DNA from: Pelagibius sp050330205
GTDB lineage: Bacteria; Pseudomonadota; Alphaproteobacteria; Kiloniellales; Kiloniellaceae
Assembly (NCBI GenBank): GCA_050330205.1
Contig: JBHJOA010000047.1
Location: forward strand, 62,001-126,000
Length of the DNA stretch: 64,000 nucleotides
Direction: 5' to 3'
The notes below the pieces were generated by a model, which had not been told where the DNA came from, did no database searches, and saw nothing but the letters and a program-made list of their open reading frames with translations. A program made the translations under genes and the position numbers. Positions 45,697 through 54,636 of the stretch are shown piece by piece (the stretch's first letter is position 1; every line of letters begins with the position of its first letter).

Positions 45697-45719
45697 ACCG
45701 CGGCTCGGTGGGCCGCGGT
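45697..45719 (+). promoter_or_regulatory. Leader hairpin upstream of rplU
   Basis: ACCGCGGC-TCGGTGG-GCCGCGGT, a perfect 8-bp stem in the 5' leader of the L21 gene. It may take part in ribosomal-protein autoregulation, as L21 leaders do elsewhere (inference). Confidence 0.45.
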
Positions 45720-45799
45720 GCTTCATGTTGGCCTTCCCGGCAGCTGAAGATCGCGCTGGAAGACCTTGAAAAAGCCGAAGAATTGGGCGGACCCGCACC

Positions 45800-46315
45800 A
45801 TGTTTGCAGTGATCAAAACCGGCGGCAAGCAGTACAAAGTCGCCAAGGATGACGTCATCGTCGTCGAAAAGCTGAACGGCGAGGCCGGCGAGGTCGTCGC
45901 CTTCGAGTCCGTGCTGATGGTCGGCGAGGGTGCCGAGACCAAGGCCGGCGCGCCCTTCGTCGAGGGTGTCTGCGTGGCCGGCGAGGTCGTCGAGCAGACC
46001 CGCGGCGACAAGATCCTGGTGTTCAAGAAGAAGCGCCGCCAGAACTACCGCCGCACCAACGGCCATCGCCAGGACCTGACGGTGGTCCGCATCACCGACA
46101 TCCTGACCGACGGCAAGAAGCCGGAGGCCCGGAAGAGCGCGGCGCCGAAGAAGGCTGCCGCCCCCAAGATTGAGGACGACGGCAAGGCCAAGGCGAAGAA
46201 GGCACCCGCTAAGAAGGCCCCGGCCAAGAAGGCGACCGCCAAGAAGACCACAGCGAAGAAGGCGCCGGCTAAAAAGGCGGCTGCCAAGAAGACCGCGAAG
46301 AAGAAGGACGACTAA
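45800..46315 (+). CDS. rplU: 50S ribosomal protein L21
   Basis: 171 residues. The L21 core (MFAVIKTGGKQYKVAKDD to RQDLTVVRITDI, about residues 1-103) is complete. A 65-residue tail of AKKAP/AKKAT-type lysine-alanine repeats follows, histone H1-like and disordered. Alphaproteobacterial L21 often has such extensions; this one is long. First gene of rplU-rpmA, 3 bp before rpmA. Confidence 0.97.
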   Translation: MFAVIKTGGKQYKVAKDDVIVVEKLNGEAGEVVAFESVLMVGEGAETKAGAPFVEGVCVAGEVVEQTRGDKILVFKKKRRQNYRRTNGHRQDLTVVRITDILTDGKKPEARKSAAPKKAAAPKIEDDGKAKAKKAPAKKAPAKKATAKKTTAKKAPAKKAAAKKTAKKKDD

Positions 46316-46318
46316 GCC

Positions 46319-46600
46319 ATGGCACACAAAAAGGCAGGCGGTTCCTCGCGCAACGGGCGCGATTCCGCCGGACGCCGCCTCGGCGTCAAGAAGTTCGGCG
46401 GCGAAGCCGTGCTGCCGGGCAATATCCTGGTGCGCCAGCGCGGCACCAAGTTCCATCCGGGCCGCAACGTCGGCCTCGGCAAGGATCACACCATCTTCGC
46501 CAAGATCGAGGGCGCGGTCTCCTTCGAGACCAAGCGCGGCGGCCGCACCTACGTGTCGGTCGATGCCGCGGAACAGCCGTCGCCGAGCGCCGCTGAATAA
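46319..46600 (+). CDS. rpmA: 50S ribosomal protein L27
   Basis: 93 residues with the L27 start AHKKAGGSSRNGRDS and GRRLGVKKFGGE, conserved around the peptidyl-transferase centre. The N-terminal Met-Ala-His form needs no long N-terminal cleavage. Follows rplU directly; a strong terminator lies downstream. Confidence 0.97.
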   Translation: MAHKKAGGSSRNGRDSAGRRLGVKKFGGEAVLPGNILVRQRGTKFHPGRNVGLGKDHTIFAKIEGAVSFETKRGGRTYVSVDAAEQPSPSAAE

Positions 46601-46651
46601 CGCCGGTGGGTGTCCGCCGGGCGCCCATCTGCTGCAGCCGACTGAAGAGGA

Positions 46652-46678
46652 GGGAGATGGGTCGCCATCTCCCTTTTT
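46652..46678 (+). terminator. Rho-independent terminator after rpmA
   Basis: GGGAGATGG-GTCG-CCATCTCCC followed by five T. It ends the rplU-rpmA transcript ahead of the GNAT-obgE operon. Confidence 0.88.
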
Positions 46679-46717
46679 CTATGCCCTCCTGCCGTCGGCA
46701 GATCGAGTGTTGGTTCG

Positions 46718-47293
46718 ATGACGATCAGACTGGAAACCCGCCGCCTCGTGCTCCGGCCCCTCACGGATGACGATGCCGAGGCCGTGCAGGACTACGCCGC
46801 CCGCTGGGAGATCGCGCGCATGACCACGCGCATCGCCCATCCCTACCCCGAAGGCGCCGCCGCGGCGTGGATCGCCGGGCAGGCGGCCGCGCGCGACGAC
46901 GGCAGCGAGCACACCTTCGCCATCACGCCCGCTCAAGCGCCGGGGCCCGAGGCGCGGCCGATCGGGGTCGTCAGCCTGCGTCGCGTCGAGCCGGGCAACC
47001 TGGAGCTCGGCTACTGGCTGGCGCCGGAGCACTGGGGCCAGGGTCTCGCCACCGAGGCCGCCCAGGCCATGGTGGTCTACGGCTTCGAAAAGCTGGGCGC
47101 CGAGGCGCTGCAGTCCGGCCACTTCGCCGACAACCTCGCCTCCGGCCGGGTGCTGGAGAAGGCCGGCTTCCGCGCCAACGGCATCGCCCGCCAGTGGAGC
47201 GAGGCGCGCCGGGGCTTCGTCGAGTCCCGCCGCTTCCTGCTGACCCGCCAGTCCTGGCAGCTGGCCCGCAAGGCGTCGGAGAGCGCGGCATGA
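46718..47293 (+). CDS. GNAT acetyltransferase (RimJ/RimL type)
   Basis: 191 residues. N-terminal ETRRLVLRPLTDDDAEAV is typical of RimJ/RimL enzymes; LGYWLAPEHWGQGLATEAAQAM is the acetyl-CoA loop and ASGRVLEKAGFRANG the end block. Possibly acetylates a ribosomal or translation protein. ATG overlap (ATGA) links it to obgE. Confidence 0.9.
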   Translation: MTIRLETRRLVLRPLTDDDAEAVQDYAARWEIARMTTRIAHPYPEGAAAAWIAGQAAARDDGSEHTFAITPAQAPGPEARPIGVVSLRRVEPGNLELGYWLAPEHWGQGLATEAAQAMVVYGFEKLGAEALQSGHFADNLASGRVLEKAGFRANGIARQWSEARRGFVESRRFLLTRQSWQLARKASESAA

Positions 47294-48327
47294 AGTTCCT
47301 CGACGAAGCCAAGGTGTTCCTGAAGAGCGGCGACGGCGGCAACGGCTGCGTGTCCTTCCGCCGCGAGAAGTTCGTCGAGTTCGGCGGGCCCAACGGCGGC
47401 GACGGCGGACGCGGCGGCGACGTGATCTTCGAGGCCGTCGACAGCCTCAACACCCTCATCGACTTCCGCTACCGCCAGCACTTCAAGGCCCGGCGCGGCG
47501 ACGATGGCAAGGGCAAGAACATGACCGGCGCCGCCGGCGCGCCTTTGGTCATCAAGGTGCCCGCCGGCACCCAGGTGCTGAGCGAGGACAAGGAGACGGT
47601 GCTGGCCGACCTGACCGAGACGGGCCAGCGCTTCGTGTTCCTGAAAGGCGGCGACGGCGGCTTCGGCAACACCCGTTTCAAGTCCTCCACCAACCAGGCG
47701 CCGCGCCGCGCCGATCCCGGCTGGCCGGGCGAGGAGATGTGGGTCTGGCTGCGCCTGAAGCTGATTGCCGATGCCGGGCTGGTCGGCCTGCCCAACGCCG
47801 GCAAGTCGACCTTCCTGGCCGCCGTCTCCCGCGCGCGCCCGAAAATCGGCGACTACCCCTTCACCACCCTGCATCCCAATCTCGGCGTGGTCAGTCTCGG
47901 CGAGAACGAGTTCATCGTCGCCGACATCCCCGGTCTCATCGAAGGCGCCCACGAGGGCAGCGGCCTCGGCGACCGCTTCCTCGGCCACATCGAGCGCTGC
48001 GGCGTGCTGCTGCACCTGATCGACGGCACCCAGGAGGACGTGGTCGGCGCCTATCGCACCATCCGCGCCGAGCTGGCGGCCTACGACGACGAACTGGCGG
48101 CGAAGACCGAGGTGGTCGGCCTCAACAAGATCGATGCCCTGGACGACGACGAGCGGCGGCAAAAGCAGGCCGCCCTGGAAGCCGCCTCCGGCGCCGAGGT
48201 GCTCTGCCTGTCCGGCGTCTCAGGCCAAGGTGTCGAGGCGGTGGTCGCCCGTCTCTGGCGCCACATCGAGGCCGAACGCCGGCGCGCCAAGGAGGCCACG
48301 GCTGACGACGCGGGATTCCGGCCATGA
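47290..48327 (+). CDS. obgE: GTPase ObgE/CgtA
   Basis: 345 residues. N-terminal glycine-rich Obg fold (FLKSGDGGNGCVSFRREKF...GGPNGGDGGRGG), then the GTPase domain with GLPNAGKST, DIPGLIEGA and NKID motifs. Ribosome-assembly and stress GTPase, essential in most bacteria. Short acidic/basic tail rather than a full OCT domain. ATG 47290 overlaps the GNAT stop. Confidence 0.97.
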   Translation: MKFLDEAKVFLKSGDGGNGCVSFRREKFVEFGGPNGGDGGRGGDVIFEAVDSLNTLIDFRYRQHFKARRGDDGKGKNMTGAAGAPLVIKVPAGTQVLSEDKETVLADLTETGQRFVFLKGGDGGFGNTRFKSSTNQAPRRADPGWPGEEMWVWLRLKLIADAGLVGLPNAGKSTFLAAVSRARPKIGDYPFTTLHPNLGVVSLGENEFIVADIPGLIEGAHEGSGLGDRFLGHIERCGVLLHLIDGTQEDVVGAYRTIRAELAAYDDELAAKTEVVGLNKIDALDDDERRQKQAALEAASGAEVLCLSGVSGQGVEAVVARLWRHIEAERRRAKEATADDAGFRP

Positions 48328-49463
48328 CCGGCCTGTCTGCAGAAGGCGCCCACAGCGGGCTCGCCGGCGCCCGGCGCCTGGTGGTGAAGATCGGCTCCGC
48401 CCTGCTGGTCGACGAGGCCCGCGGCACCATCCGCCGCGAGTGGCTGGACGCCCTGGCCGACGACGTCGCCGCCCTGATGCGCCGCGGCACCGAGGTACTG
48501 CTGGTCTCCTCCGGCGCCATCGCCGTCGGCCGCCGCCATCTCGGCCTCACCCAGCAGGCCCTGCGCCTGGAGGAGAAGCAGGCCGCCGCCGCCACCGGGC
48601 AGATCCGCCTCGCCCACGCCTACCAGGAATCGCTCGCCCGCCACGACATCACGGTGGCGCAGATCCTGCTGACCCTGGAGGACACCGAGGAGCGCCGCCG
48701 CCACCTCAACGCCCGCGCCACCCTCACGACGCTGCTGCGCCTGGGGACCCTGCCGGTAATCAACGAGAACGACACCGTCGCCACCACCGAGATCCGGGTC
48801 GGCGACAACGACCGCCTGGCCGCCCGCGTCGCCGCCATGCTGGGCTGCGACACCCTGGTGCTGCTGTCGGACGTCGACGGGCTCTACAGGGAGGATCCGC
48901 GCCGCAATCCCGCCGCCGAGTTCGTTGCGGAGGTCGCCGAGATCACCCCGGCGGTCGAGGCCATGGCCGGGGTGGCGCCGACCGGCTATTCCTCCGGCGG
49001 CATGGTCACCAAGCTGACGGCGGGCAAGATCGCCACCGGTGCCGGCTGCCGCATGGCCATCGCCAACGGCCATGTGCTGCACCCGCTACGGGCCGTCGAG
49101 GAGGGCGCCCGCTGCACCTGGTTCCTGGCCGCGGTCGAGCCGCGCACCGCCCGCAAGCGCTGGATCGCCGGCAGCCTGAAGCCGGCCGGCCGGCTGCTGG
49201 TCGACGCCGGCGCGCTTAAAGCCCTGAAAAGCGGCAAGTCGCTGCTGCCTGCCGGCGTCACCGCCGTCGAGGGGCAGTTCGAGCGCGGCGATGCCGTGGT
49301 CGTCTGCGATGCCTCGGGCCGGGAAGTGGCGCGCGGCCTGGCCGCCTACTCGGCCGCCGACGCCGGTCGCATCAAGGGCCACAAGAGCCGTGAAATCGAA
49401 GCCATTCTCGGCTACCGTGGCCGCGAGGAACTGATCCACCGCGACGACCTGGTGGTGTCCTAG
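48324..49463 (+). CDS. proB: Glutamate 5-kinase
   Basis: 379 residues. Amino-acid kinase domain (LVVKIGSALLVD, LVSSGAIAVGRRHLGL, INENDTVATTEIRVGDNDRLAARVA) and a C-terminal PUA domain (about 285-370). Catalyses the first step of proline biosynthesis. ATG overlaps the obgE stop by 4 bp. Confidence 0.97.
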   Translation: MTGLSAEGAHSGLAGARRLVVKIGSALLVDEARGTIRREWLDALADDVAALMRRGTEVLLVSSGAIAVGRRHLGLTQQALRLEEKQAAAATGQIRLAHAYQESLARHDITVAQILLTLEDTEERRRHLNARATLTTLLRLGTLPVINENDTVATTEIRVGDNDRLAARVAAMLGCDTLVLLSDVDGLYREDPRRNPAAEFVAEVAEITPAVEAMAGVAPTGYSSGGMVTKLTAGKIATGAGCRMAIANGHVLHPLRAVEEGARCTWFLAAVEPRTARKRWIAGSLKPAGRLLVDAGALKALKSGKSLLPAGVTAVEGQFERGDAVVVCDASGREVARGLAAYSAADAGRIKGHKSREIEAILGYRGREELIHRDDLVVS

Positions 49464-49477
49464 GGAGAGCCGGAGCC

Positions 49478-50770
49478 ATGTCCGCCGAAGCGGCACCCCT
49501 CATGGGGAATCAGGAGGACCTGCAGGGCGCGATGACCGCGCTCGGACGGGCGGCCCGTGCCGCTGCCGCCGTGCTGGCCCTGGCCGATCCGGAAACCAAG
49601 AACCGGGCCCTCCATGCCGCGGCCCGGGCAATCCGCACCCAGGCCGAGACCATCGCCGCCGCCAACGCCAGGGACATGGCCGCCGCCCGTGCCAAGGGCG
49701 TGACGCCCGCCCTGCTCGACCGCCTGGAGCTGACCCCCGAGCGCATCGAGGCCATGGCCCGGGGCGTCGAGGAAGTCGCCGCCCTGCCCGATCCGGTCGG
49801 CCGCACCCTGGCCGAGTGGGACCGCCCCAACGGCCTGAAGATCGCCCGGGTGTCGGTGCCGCTGGGGGTTGTCGGCATCATCTACGAGAGCCGGCCCAAC
49901 GTCACCGCCGACGCCGGCGCGCTCTGCCTCAAGGCCGGCAACGCGGCCATCCTGCGCGGTGGCTCGGAGAGCTTCCATTCGGCCGGCGCCATCCTGGACT
50001 GCCTGCAGGCGGGCCTGAAGGCGGCCGGCCTGCCCGAGACCGCCGTCCAGCGGATCCCCACCACCGACCGCGCCGCCGTCGGCATCCTGCTGACCATGAC
50101 CGATTTCGTCGACGTTATCGTGCCGCGCGGCGGACGCGGCCTCATCGAGCGGGTGCAGCGCGAGAGCCGGATTCCCGTGTTCTCCCACCTCGACGGCATG
50201 GTCCACAGCTACGTCCACGAAGCCGCCGACCCGGAGATGGCGCGCGCGGTGGTGGTCAATGCCAAGATGCGGCGTACCGGCATCTGCGGGGCGACCGAGA
50301 CCCTGCTGGTCGACCGCGCCCTGGCCGACAGCCTGCTCCCAGCCCTGTTGAATGACCTTGCCGCGGCAGGCTGCGCGGTCCGCGGCGACGCGACCGTGCG
50401 CCGGGCCATGCCGGGGGCCGAGGCGGCGACGGAGGCGGACTGGGAAACCGAATACCTCGCGCCGATCATCGCCGTGAAGGTGGTCGCCGGCCTCGACGAA
50501 GCCATCGACCACATCAATCGCCACGGATCCCACCACACCGAGGCGATCATCACCGAGGACAGCACGGCGGCAGCGCGCTTCCTCGACGAGGTCGACGCCG
50601 GCATCGTCATGCATAATGCCTCGACCCAGTTCGCCGACGGCGGCGAGTTCGGCATGGGGGCGGAGATCGGCATCTCCACCGGAAAGCTGCATGCCCGCGG
50701 CCCGGTCGGCGCCGAGCAGCTTACCAGTTACAAGTACAAGGTGCGCGGCCAGGGCCAGACCCGGCCCTAG
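49478..50770 (+). CDS. proA: Glutamate-5-semialdehyde dehydrogenase (gamma-glutamyl phosphate reductase)
   Basis: 430 residues. NADPH-dependent reduction of gamma-glutamyl phosphate, second proline step. Motifs: GVVGIIYESRPNVTADA, RRTGICGATETLLVD with the catalytic cysteine, and the C-terminal HARGPVGAEQLTSYKY. ATG 49478 follows CGGAGCC. The next gene in many relatives would be nadD; here a dpp operon intervenes. Confidence 0.97.
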   Translation: MSAEAAPLMGNQEDLQGAMTALGRAARAAAAVLALADPETKNRALHAAARAIRTQAETIAAANARDMAAARAKGVTPALLDRLELTPERIEAMARGVEEVAALPDPVGRTLAEWDRPNGLKIARVSVPLGVVGIIYESRPNVTADAGALCLKAGNAAILRGGSESFHSAGAILDCLQAGLKAAGLPETAVQRIPTTDRAAVGILLTMTDFVDVIVPRGGRGLIERVQRESRIPVFSHLDGMVHSYVHEAADPEMARAVVVNAKMRRTGICGATETLLVDRALADSLLPALLNDLAAAGCAVRGDATVRRAMPGAEAATEADWETEYLAPIIAVKVVAGLDEAIDHINRHGSHHTEAIITEDSTAAARFLDEVDAGIVMHNASTQFADGGEFGMGAEIGISTGKLHARGPVGAEQLTSYKYKVRGQGQTRP

Positions 50771-50854
50771 GACAACCGCGGAATCGCTGAGTTTTTTTTT
50801 GGGGCGGAACCGGTACGGAGGCCGGTCCCGGCGCGGCGCCCGGCAGTATGTTCG

Positions 50855-50882
50855 TTGACATACAATCTTCGCGCTATATAGC
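50855..50882 (+). promoter_or_regulatory. Sigma-70-like promoter of dppA
   Basis: TTGACA (50855-50860), a 16-base spacer, TATAGC (50877-50882), 88 bp before the dppA ATG. A run of nine T (50792-50800) just upstream lacks a good hairpin. Confidence 0.65.
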
Positions 50883-50969
50883 TTGCAAAACCGAATGCGG
50901 CGCGATATCGCGCCCTCAGCCGCATCAAGTCAGCAAATTTTCCAACGACTTCCGCAGGGAGTTTCATCC

Positions 50970-52625
50970 ATGAACAAGAAGCTTTTAACCGCGGTGCTCG
51001 GCGTGCTGGTGCTCGCCGTCGCGGTATTCGTGTGGCTGCAGGCAGCAGACGAGCCTTCCCAAAGTGACCAGCAGGTCGCCGAGGCAAAGACCCTGGTCTT
51101 CTGCTCGGAAGGCAGTCCTGAAGGGTTCAACCCCTCGCTGTATACGGCCGGCACCACATTCGATGCCTCGTCGCGCCAGATCTTCAACAAGCTGGTCGAG
51201 TTCACCATCGGCACCACCAACATCGAGCCGGCCCTGGCCGAGTCCTGGGAAGTCTCCGACGACGGCCTGGAGTACACCTTCAACCTGCGCCGCGGCGTCA
51301 CCTGGCAGACCACTCAGGACTTCACGCCGAGCCGCGAGTTCAACGCCGACGACGTCGTGTATTCCTTCATGCGCCAGTGGGACAAGGACCACCCCTATCA
51401 CGGGGTTTCCGGCGGCTCTTACGAGTACTTCAACGGCATGTCGATGCCCGAACTGATCAAGGCGATCGAGAAGGTCGACGACTACACCGTGAAGTTCGTG
51501 CTCAATCGCCCCGAGGCGCCGATGATCGCCAACCTGGCGATGGACTTCGCCTCCATTCTCTCGGCCGAGTATGCCGACAAGATGATGGAAGCCGGCACGC
51601 CCGAGAAGGTCGACCTGGAGCCGGTCGGCACCGGTCCGTTCCAACTGGTCGCCTACCAGAAGGACGCGGTGATCCGCTACCGGGCGCACCCCGACTACTG
51701 GCAAGGCAAGGCGGCGATCGACAACCTGACCTTCGCGATCACGCCGGACGCCAGCGTGCGCTACCAGAAGCTCAAGGCCGGTGAGTGCCACGTGATGCCC
51801 TACCCGAACCCGGCCGACCTGCAAGCCATGGCGTCGGACCCGGACATCAACCTGCTGGAGCAGGAGGGCCTCAACGTCGGCTACCTGGGCTACAACACGC
51901 AGCAACCGCCGTTCGACAATCCGACGGTGCGCAAGGCGCTGAACATGGCGATCAACAAGGAAGCCATCATCGACGGCGTCTTCCAGGGCGCCGGCAAGGT
52001 CGCCAAGAACCCGATCCCGCCGACGATCTGGTCGTACAACGACGAGACGGTCGACGACCCCTACGATCCGGACGCGGCAAAGGCCATGTTGGCCGAGGCC
52101 GGGGTCAGCGACCTCAAGGCCAAGATCTGGGCCATGCCGGTGCAGCGGCCCTACAACCCCAACGCCCGCCGCATGGCCGAACTGATCCAGTCCGACTGGG
52201 CCAAGATCGGCGTCGAGGCGGAGATCGTCACCTTCGAGTGGGGCGAGTACCTGGAGCGCTCCAAGGACGTCAACCGCGACGGTGCCATCCTGCTCGGCTG
52301 GACCGGCGACAACGGCGACCCGGACAACTTCCTGGCCGTCCTGCTGGGCTGCGATGCGGTCGGCGGCGCCAACCGCGCACAGTGGTGCCACAAGCCCTTC
52401 GACGACCTGATCAAGCAGGCCAAGACGGTCAGCGACAACGACAAGCGGACCGAGCTCTACAAGCAGGCTCAGATCGTCTTCAAGGAACAGGCGCCCTGGG
52501 CGACTATCGCGCATTCGGTGGTGTTCAAGCCGGTGCGCAAGGAAGTGAAGAACTTCAAGATCGACCCCTTCGGCGGACACGTGTTCTACGGCGTGGACAT
52601 CGAGGCATCAGCGCCGACCTCGTGA
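50970..52625 (+). CDS. dppA: Dipeptide ABC transporter substrate-binding protein
   Basis: 551 residues. N-terminal signal (LLTAVLGVLVLAVAVFVWLQA), then a DppA-type SBP family 5 fold (LVFCSEGSPEGFNPSLYTAGTTFDASSR, GTGPFQLVAYQKDAVI, LGWTGDNGDPDNF). Closest in pattern to dipeptide- and haem-binding DppA (family knowledge). AGGGAG precedes ATG 50970. First gene of dppABCDF. Confidence 0.93.
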   Translation: MNKKLLTAVLGVLVLAVAVFVWLQAADEPSQSDQQVAEAKTLVFCSEGSPEGFNPSLYTAGTTFDASSRQIFNKLVEFTIGTTNIEPALAESWEVSDDGLEYTFNLRRGVTWQTTQDFTPSREFNADDVVYSFMRQWDKDHPYHGVSGGSYEYFNGMSMPELIKAIEKVDDYTVKFVLNRPEAPMIANLAMDFASILSAEYADKMMEAGTPEKVDLEPVGTGPFQLVAYQKDAVIRYRAHPDYWQGKAAIDNLTFAITPDASVRYQKLKAGECHVMPYPNPADLQAMASDPDINLLEQEGLNVGYLGYNTQQPPFDNPTVRKALNMAINKEAIIDGVFQGAGKVAKNPIPPTIWSYNDETVDDPYDPDAAKAMLAEAGVSDLKAKIWAMPVQRPYNPNARRMAELIQSDWAKIGVEAEIVTFEWGEYLERSKDVNRDGAILLGWTGDNGDPDNFLAVLLGCDAVGGANRAQWCHKPFDDLIKQAKTVSDNDKRTELYKQAQIVFKEQAPWATIAHSVVFKPVRKEVKNFKIDPFGGHVFYGVDIEASAPTS

Positions 52626-52634
52626 AGCGCATGA

Positions 52635-52667
52635 CGGGCGGGAGGAGCCGCAAGCTCCTCCCGCCCG
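52635..52667 (+). terminator. 14-bp GC hairpin between dppA and dppB
   Basis: CGGGCGGGAGGAGC (52635-52648) pairs perfectly with GCTCCTCCCGCCCG (52654-52667) around CGCAA, 10 bases after the dppA stop. No U-run. Probably keeps dppA mRNA above that of the permease genes. Confidence 0.62.
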
Positions 52668-52697
52668 CACTTCCGCAGCAAGGCGGCCGCCCCCACC

Positions 52698-53711
52698 ATG
52701 CTCCGCTTCTTCATCACCCGGCTCGGTTACCTGATTCCGACCTTCTTCGGAATCACCGTGCTGGCCTTCGCCTTCATCCGGCTGCTGCCCGGCGACCCGG
52801 TCACGCTGCTGGCCGGCGAGCGCGGCGTCACGCCGGAACGCCACGCCCAGCTCATGGTGCAGTACGGCTTCGATAAGCCGGCCTGGCAGCAGTACTTCTA
52901 CTACGTCGCCGACGTCCTGCAGGGCGACCTCGGCAGGTCGGTGGTCACCCGCGAGCCGGTGCTGGAGGAATTCTTCACGCTGTTTCCGGCAACGCTCGAG
53001 CTTTCGATCTGCGCCATCGTCCTGGCGGTGGTCATCGGACTGCCGGCCGGCATCATCGCAGCGGTGAAGCGCGGGTCGTGGTTCGATCACACCCTGATGG
53101 GCGTCGCCCTGACCGGCTATTCGATGCCGATCTTCTGGTGGGCGCTGATTCTCATCATCCTGTTCTCGACCCCGCCGCTGTCCTGGACACCGGTGTCCGG
53201 GCGCATCGACATTCTCTATTATTTCGACACGCCGACCGGCTTCATGCTGATCGACAGCCTGCTGTCGGGCCAGAGGGGGGCCTTCACCTCGGCGTTGCGC
53301 CACCTGATCCTGCCCTCCATCGCGCTGGGGACCATCCCGCTGGCGGTAATCGCGCGGCAGACTCGTTCGGCCATGCTGGAAGTCCTGGGCGAGGACTACG
53401 TGCGCACGGCGCGGGCCAAGGGCCTGTCGCCCTGGCGGGTCGTCGGTCTGCATGCCCTGCGCAACGCCCTGATCCCCGTCGTCACGGTCATCGGCCTGTC
53501 GATCGGCGTTCTGCTGGCCGGCGCCATCCTCACCGAAACGATCTTCGCCTGGCCGGGCATCGGCAAGTGGATGGTCGACTCGATCTTCCGCCGTGACTAT
53601 CCCTCGGTGCAGGGCGGCCTGCTGCTGATCGCCGGCATCGTGATGATCGTCAATCTCACGGTGGACCTGCTCTACGGCCTCATCAACCCGCGCATCCGGC
53701 ACCAGCGCTAG
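52698..53711 (+). CDS. dppB: Dipeptide ABC transporter permease
   Basis: 337 residues, six membrane helices. Hallmarks: FFITRLGYLIPTFFGITVLAF, RLLPGDPV, EAA loop LGEDYVRTARAKGLSPWRVVGLHALRN. Forms the channel with DppC. Follows the GC hairpin after dppA. Confidence 0.95.
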   Translation: MLRFFITRLGYLIPTFFGITVLAFAFIRLLPGDPVTLLAGERGVTPERHAQLMVQYGFDKPAWQQYFYYVADVLQGDLGRSVVTREPVLEEFFTLFPATLELSICAIVLAVVIGLPAGIIAAVKRGSWFDHTLMGVALTGYSMPIFWWALILIILFSTPPLSWTPVSGRIDILYYFDTPTGFMLIDSLLSGQRGAFTSALRHLILPSIALGTIPLAVIARQTRSAMLEVLGEDYVRTARAKGLSPWRVVGLHALRNALIPVVTVIGLSIGVLLAGAILTETIFAWPGIGKWMVDSIFRRDYPSVQGGLLLIAGIVMIVNLTVDLLYGLINPRIRHQR

Positions 53712-53721
53712 GATGGAACGC

Positions 53722-54636
53722 ATGGCGAGCAGCGACCAGACCGTCACGGCCCCGGCCCTCAAGCGCAACATCCGCGCCGAGCGCCTGCGCGAGTTCTGGC
53801 ACTACTTCTCCGACAATACCGGCGCCGTGGCCGGCCTCTGCGTCATCGTGGTGCTGGTGTTGCTGGCGATCTTCGCCGACGTGGTGGCGCCACATTCGCC
53901 GGTGGAGCAGTACCGCGGCAATTTCCTGCGCCCGCCGGTGTGGATGGACGGCGGTTCCTGGCAGTTCGTGCTCGGCACCGACGCCGTCGGCCGCGACATC
54001 CTCTCGCGCCTCATTCACGGCGCGCGCTATTCGCTCTACGTCGGCGCCGTTGTCATTTCGATCGCCTTCAGCTTCGGCATCACCCTGGGGCTCATCGCCG
54101 GTTTCTTCCGCGGCTTCGTCGAGACCATGATCATGCGCTGCATGGACATCATTCTCGCCTTCCCCTCCATCCTGCTCGCACTGGTGCTGGTCACCCTCCT
54201 CGGTCCCAGCCTGACCAACGCCATGATCGCCGTATCCGTGGTCGTACTGCCGCACTTCGTGCGCCTGACCCGCGCCTCGGTGATCTCCGAAAGCACGCGC
54301 GACTACGTGACCTCCGCCAGGGTCGCCGGCGCAGGCCTGCCGCGGCTGATGTTCGTGACCGTGCTGCCCAACTGCATGGCGCCCCTGATCGTCCAGGCGA
54401 CGCTCAGCTTTTCCACCGCCATTCTCGATGCCGCCGCGCTCGGCTTCCTCGGCCAGGGCGCGCAGCCGCCGACGCCGGAGTGGGGCGCGATGCTGGCCGA
54501 CGCCCGCGAGTTCATCACCCGCGCCTGGTGGGTGGTCACCTTCCCCGGACTGGCGATCCTCGTCACCGTGCTGGCCATCAACCTCTTCGGCGACGGGCTG
54601 CGCGATGCGCTGGACCCGAAGATGAAGCGCTCATGA
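53722..54636 (+). CDS. dppC: Dipeptide ABC transporter permease
   Basis: 304 residues from ATG 53722; an ATG 9 bases earlier is the alternative, but AGGA at 53710-53713 fits the later one. Six helices, GTDAVGRDILSRLIHGARYS and the EAA loop (ARVAGAGLPRLMFVTVLPN). Partner of DppB; overlaps dppD by 4 bp. Confidence 0.94.
   Translation: MASSDQTVTAPALKRNIRAERLREFWHYFSDNTGAVAGLCVIVVLVLLAIFADVVAPHSPVEQYRGNFLRPPVWMDGGSWQFVLGTDAVGRDILSRLIHGARYSLYVGAVVISIAFSFGITLGLIAGFFRGFVETMIMRCMDIILAFPSILLALVLVTLLGPSLTNAMIAVSVVVLPHFVRLTRASVISESTRDYVTSARVAGAGLPRLMFVTVLPNCMAPLIVQATLSFSTAILDAAALGFLGQGAQPPTPEWGAMLADAREFITRAWWVVTFPGLAILVTVLAINLFGDGLRDALDPKMKRS

Noticed and set aside
50792..50800. Nine-T run after proA as an intrinsic terminator
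   Set aside because: Only a 3-bp GCG/CGC stem precedes it, too weak for a rho-independent terminator.
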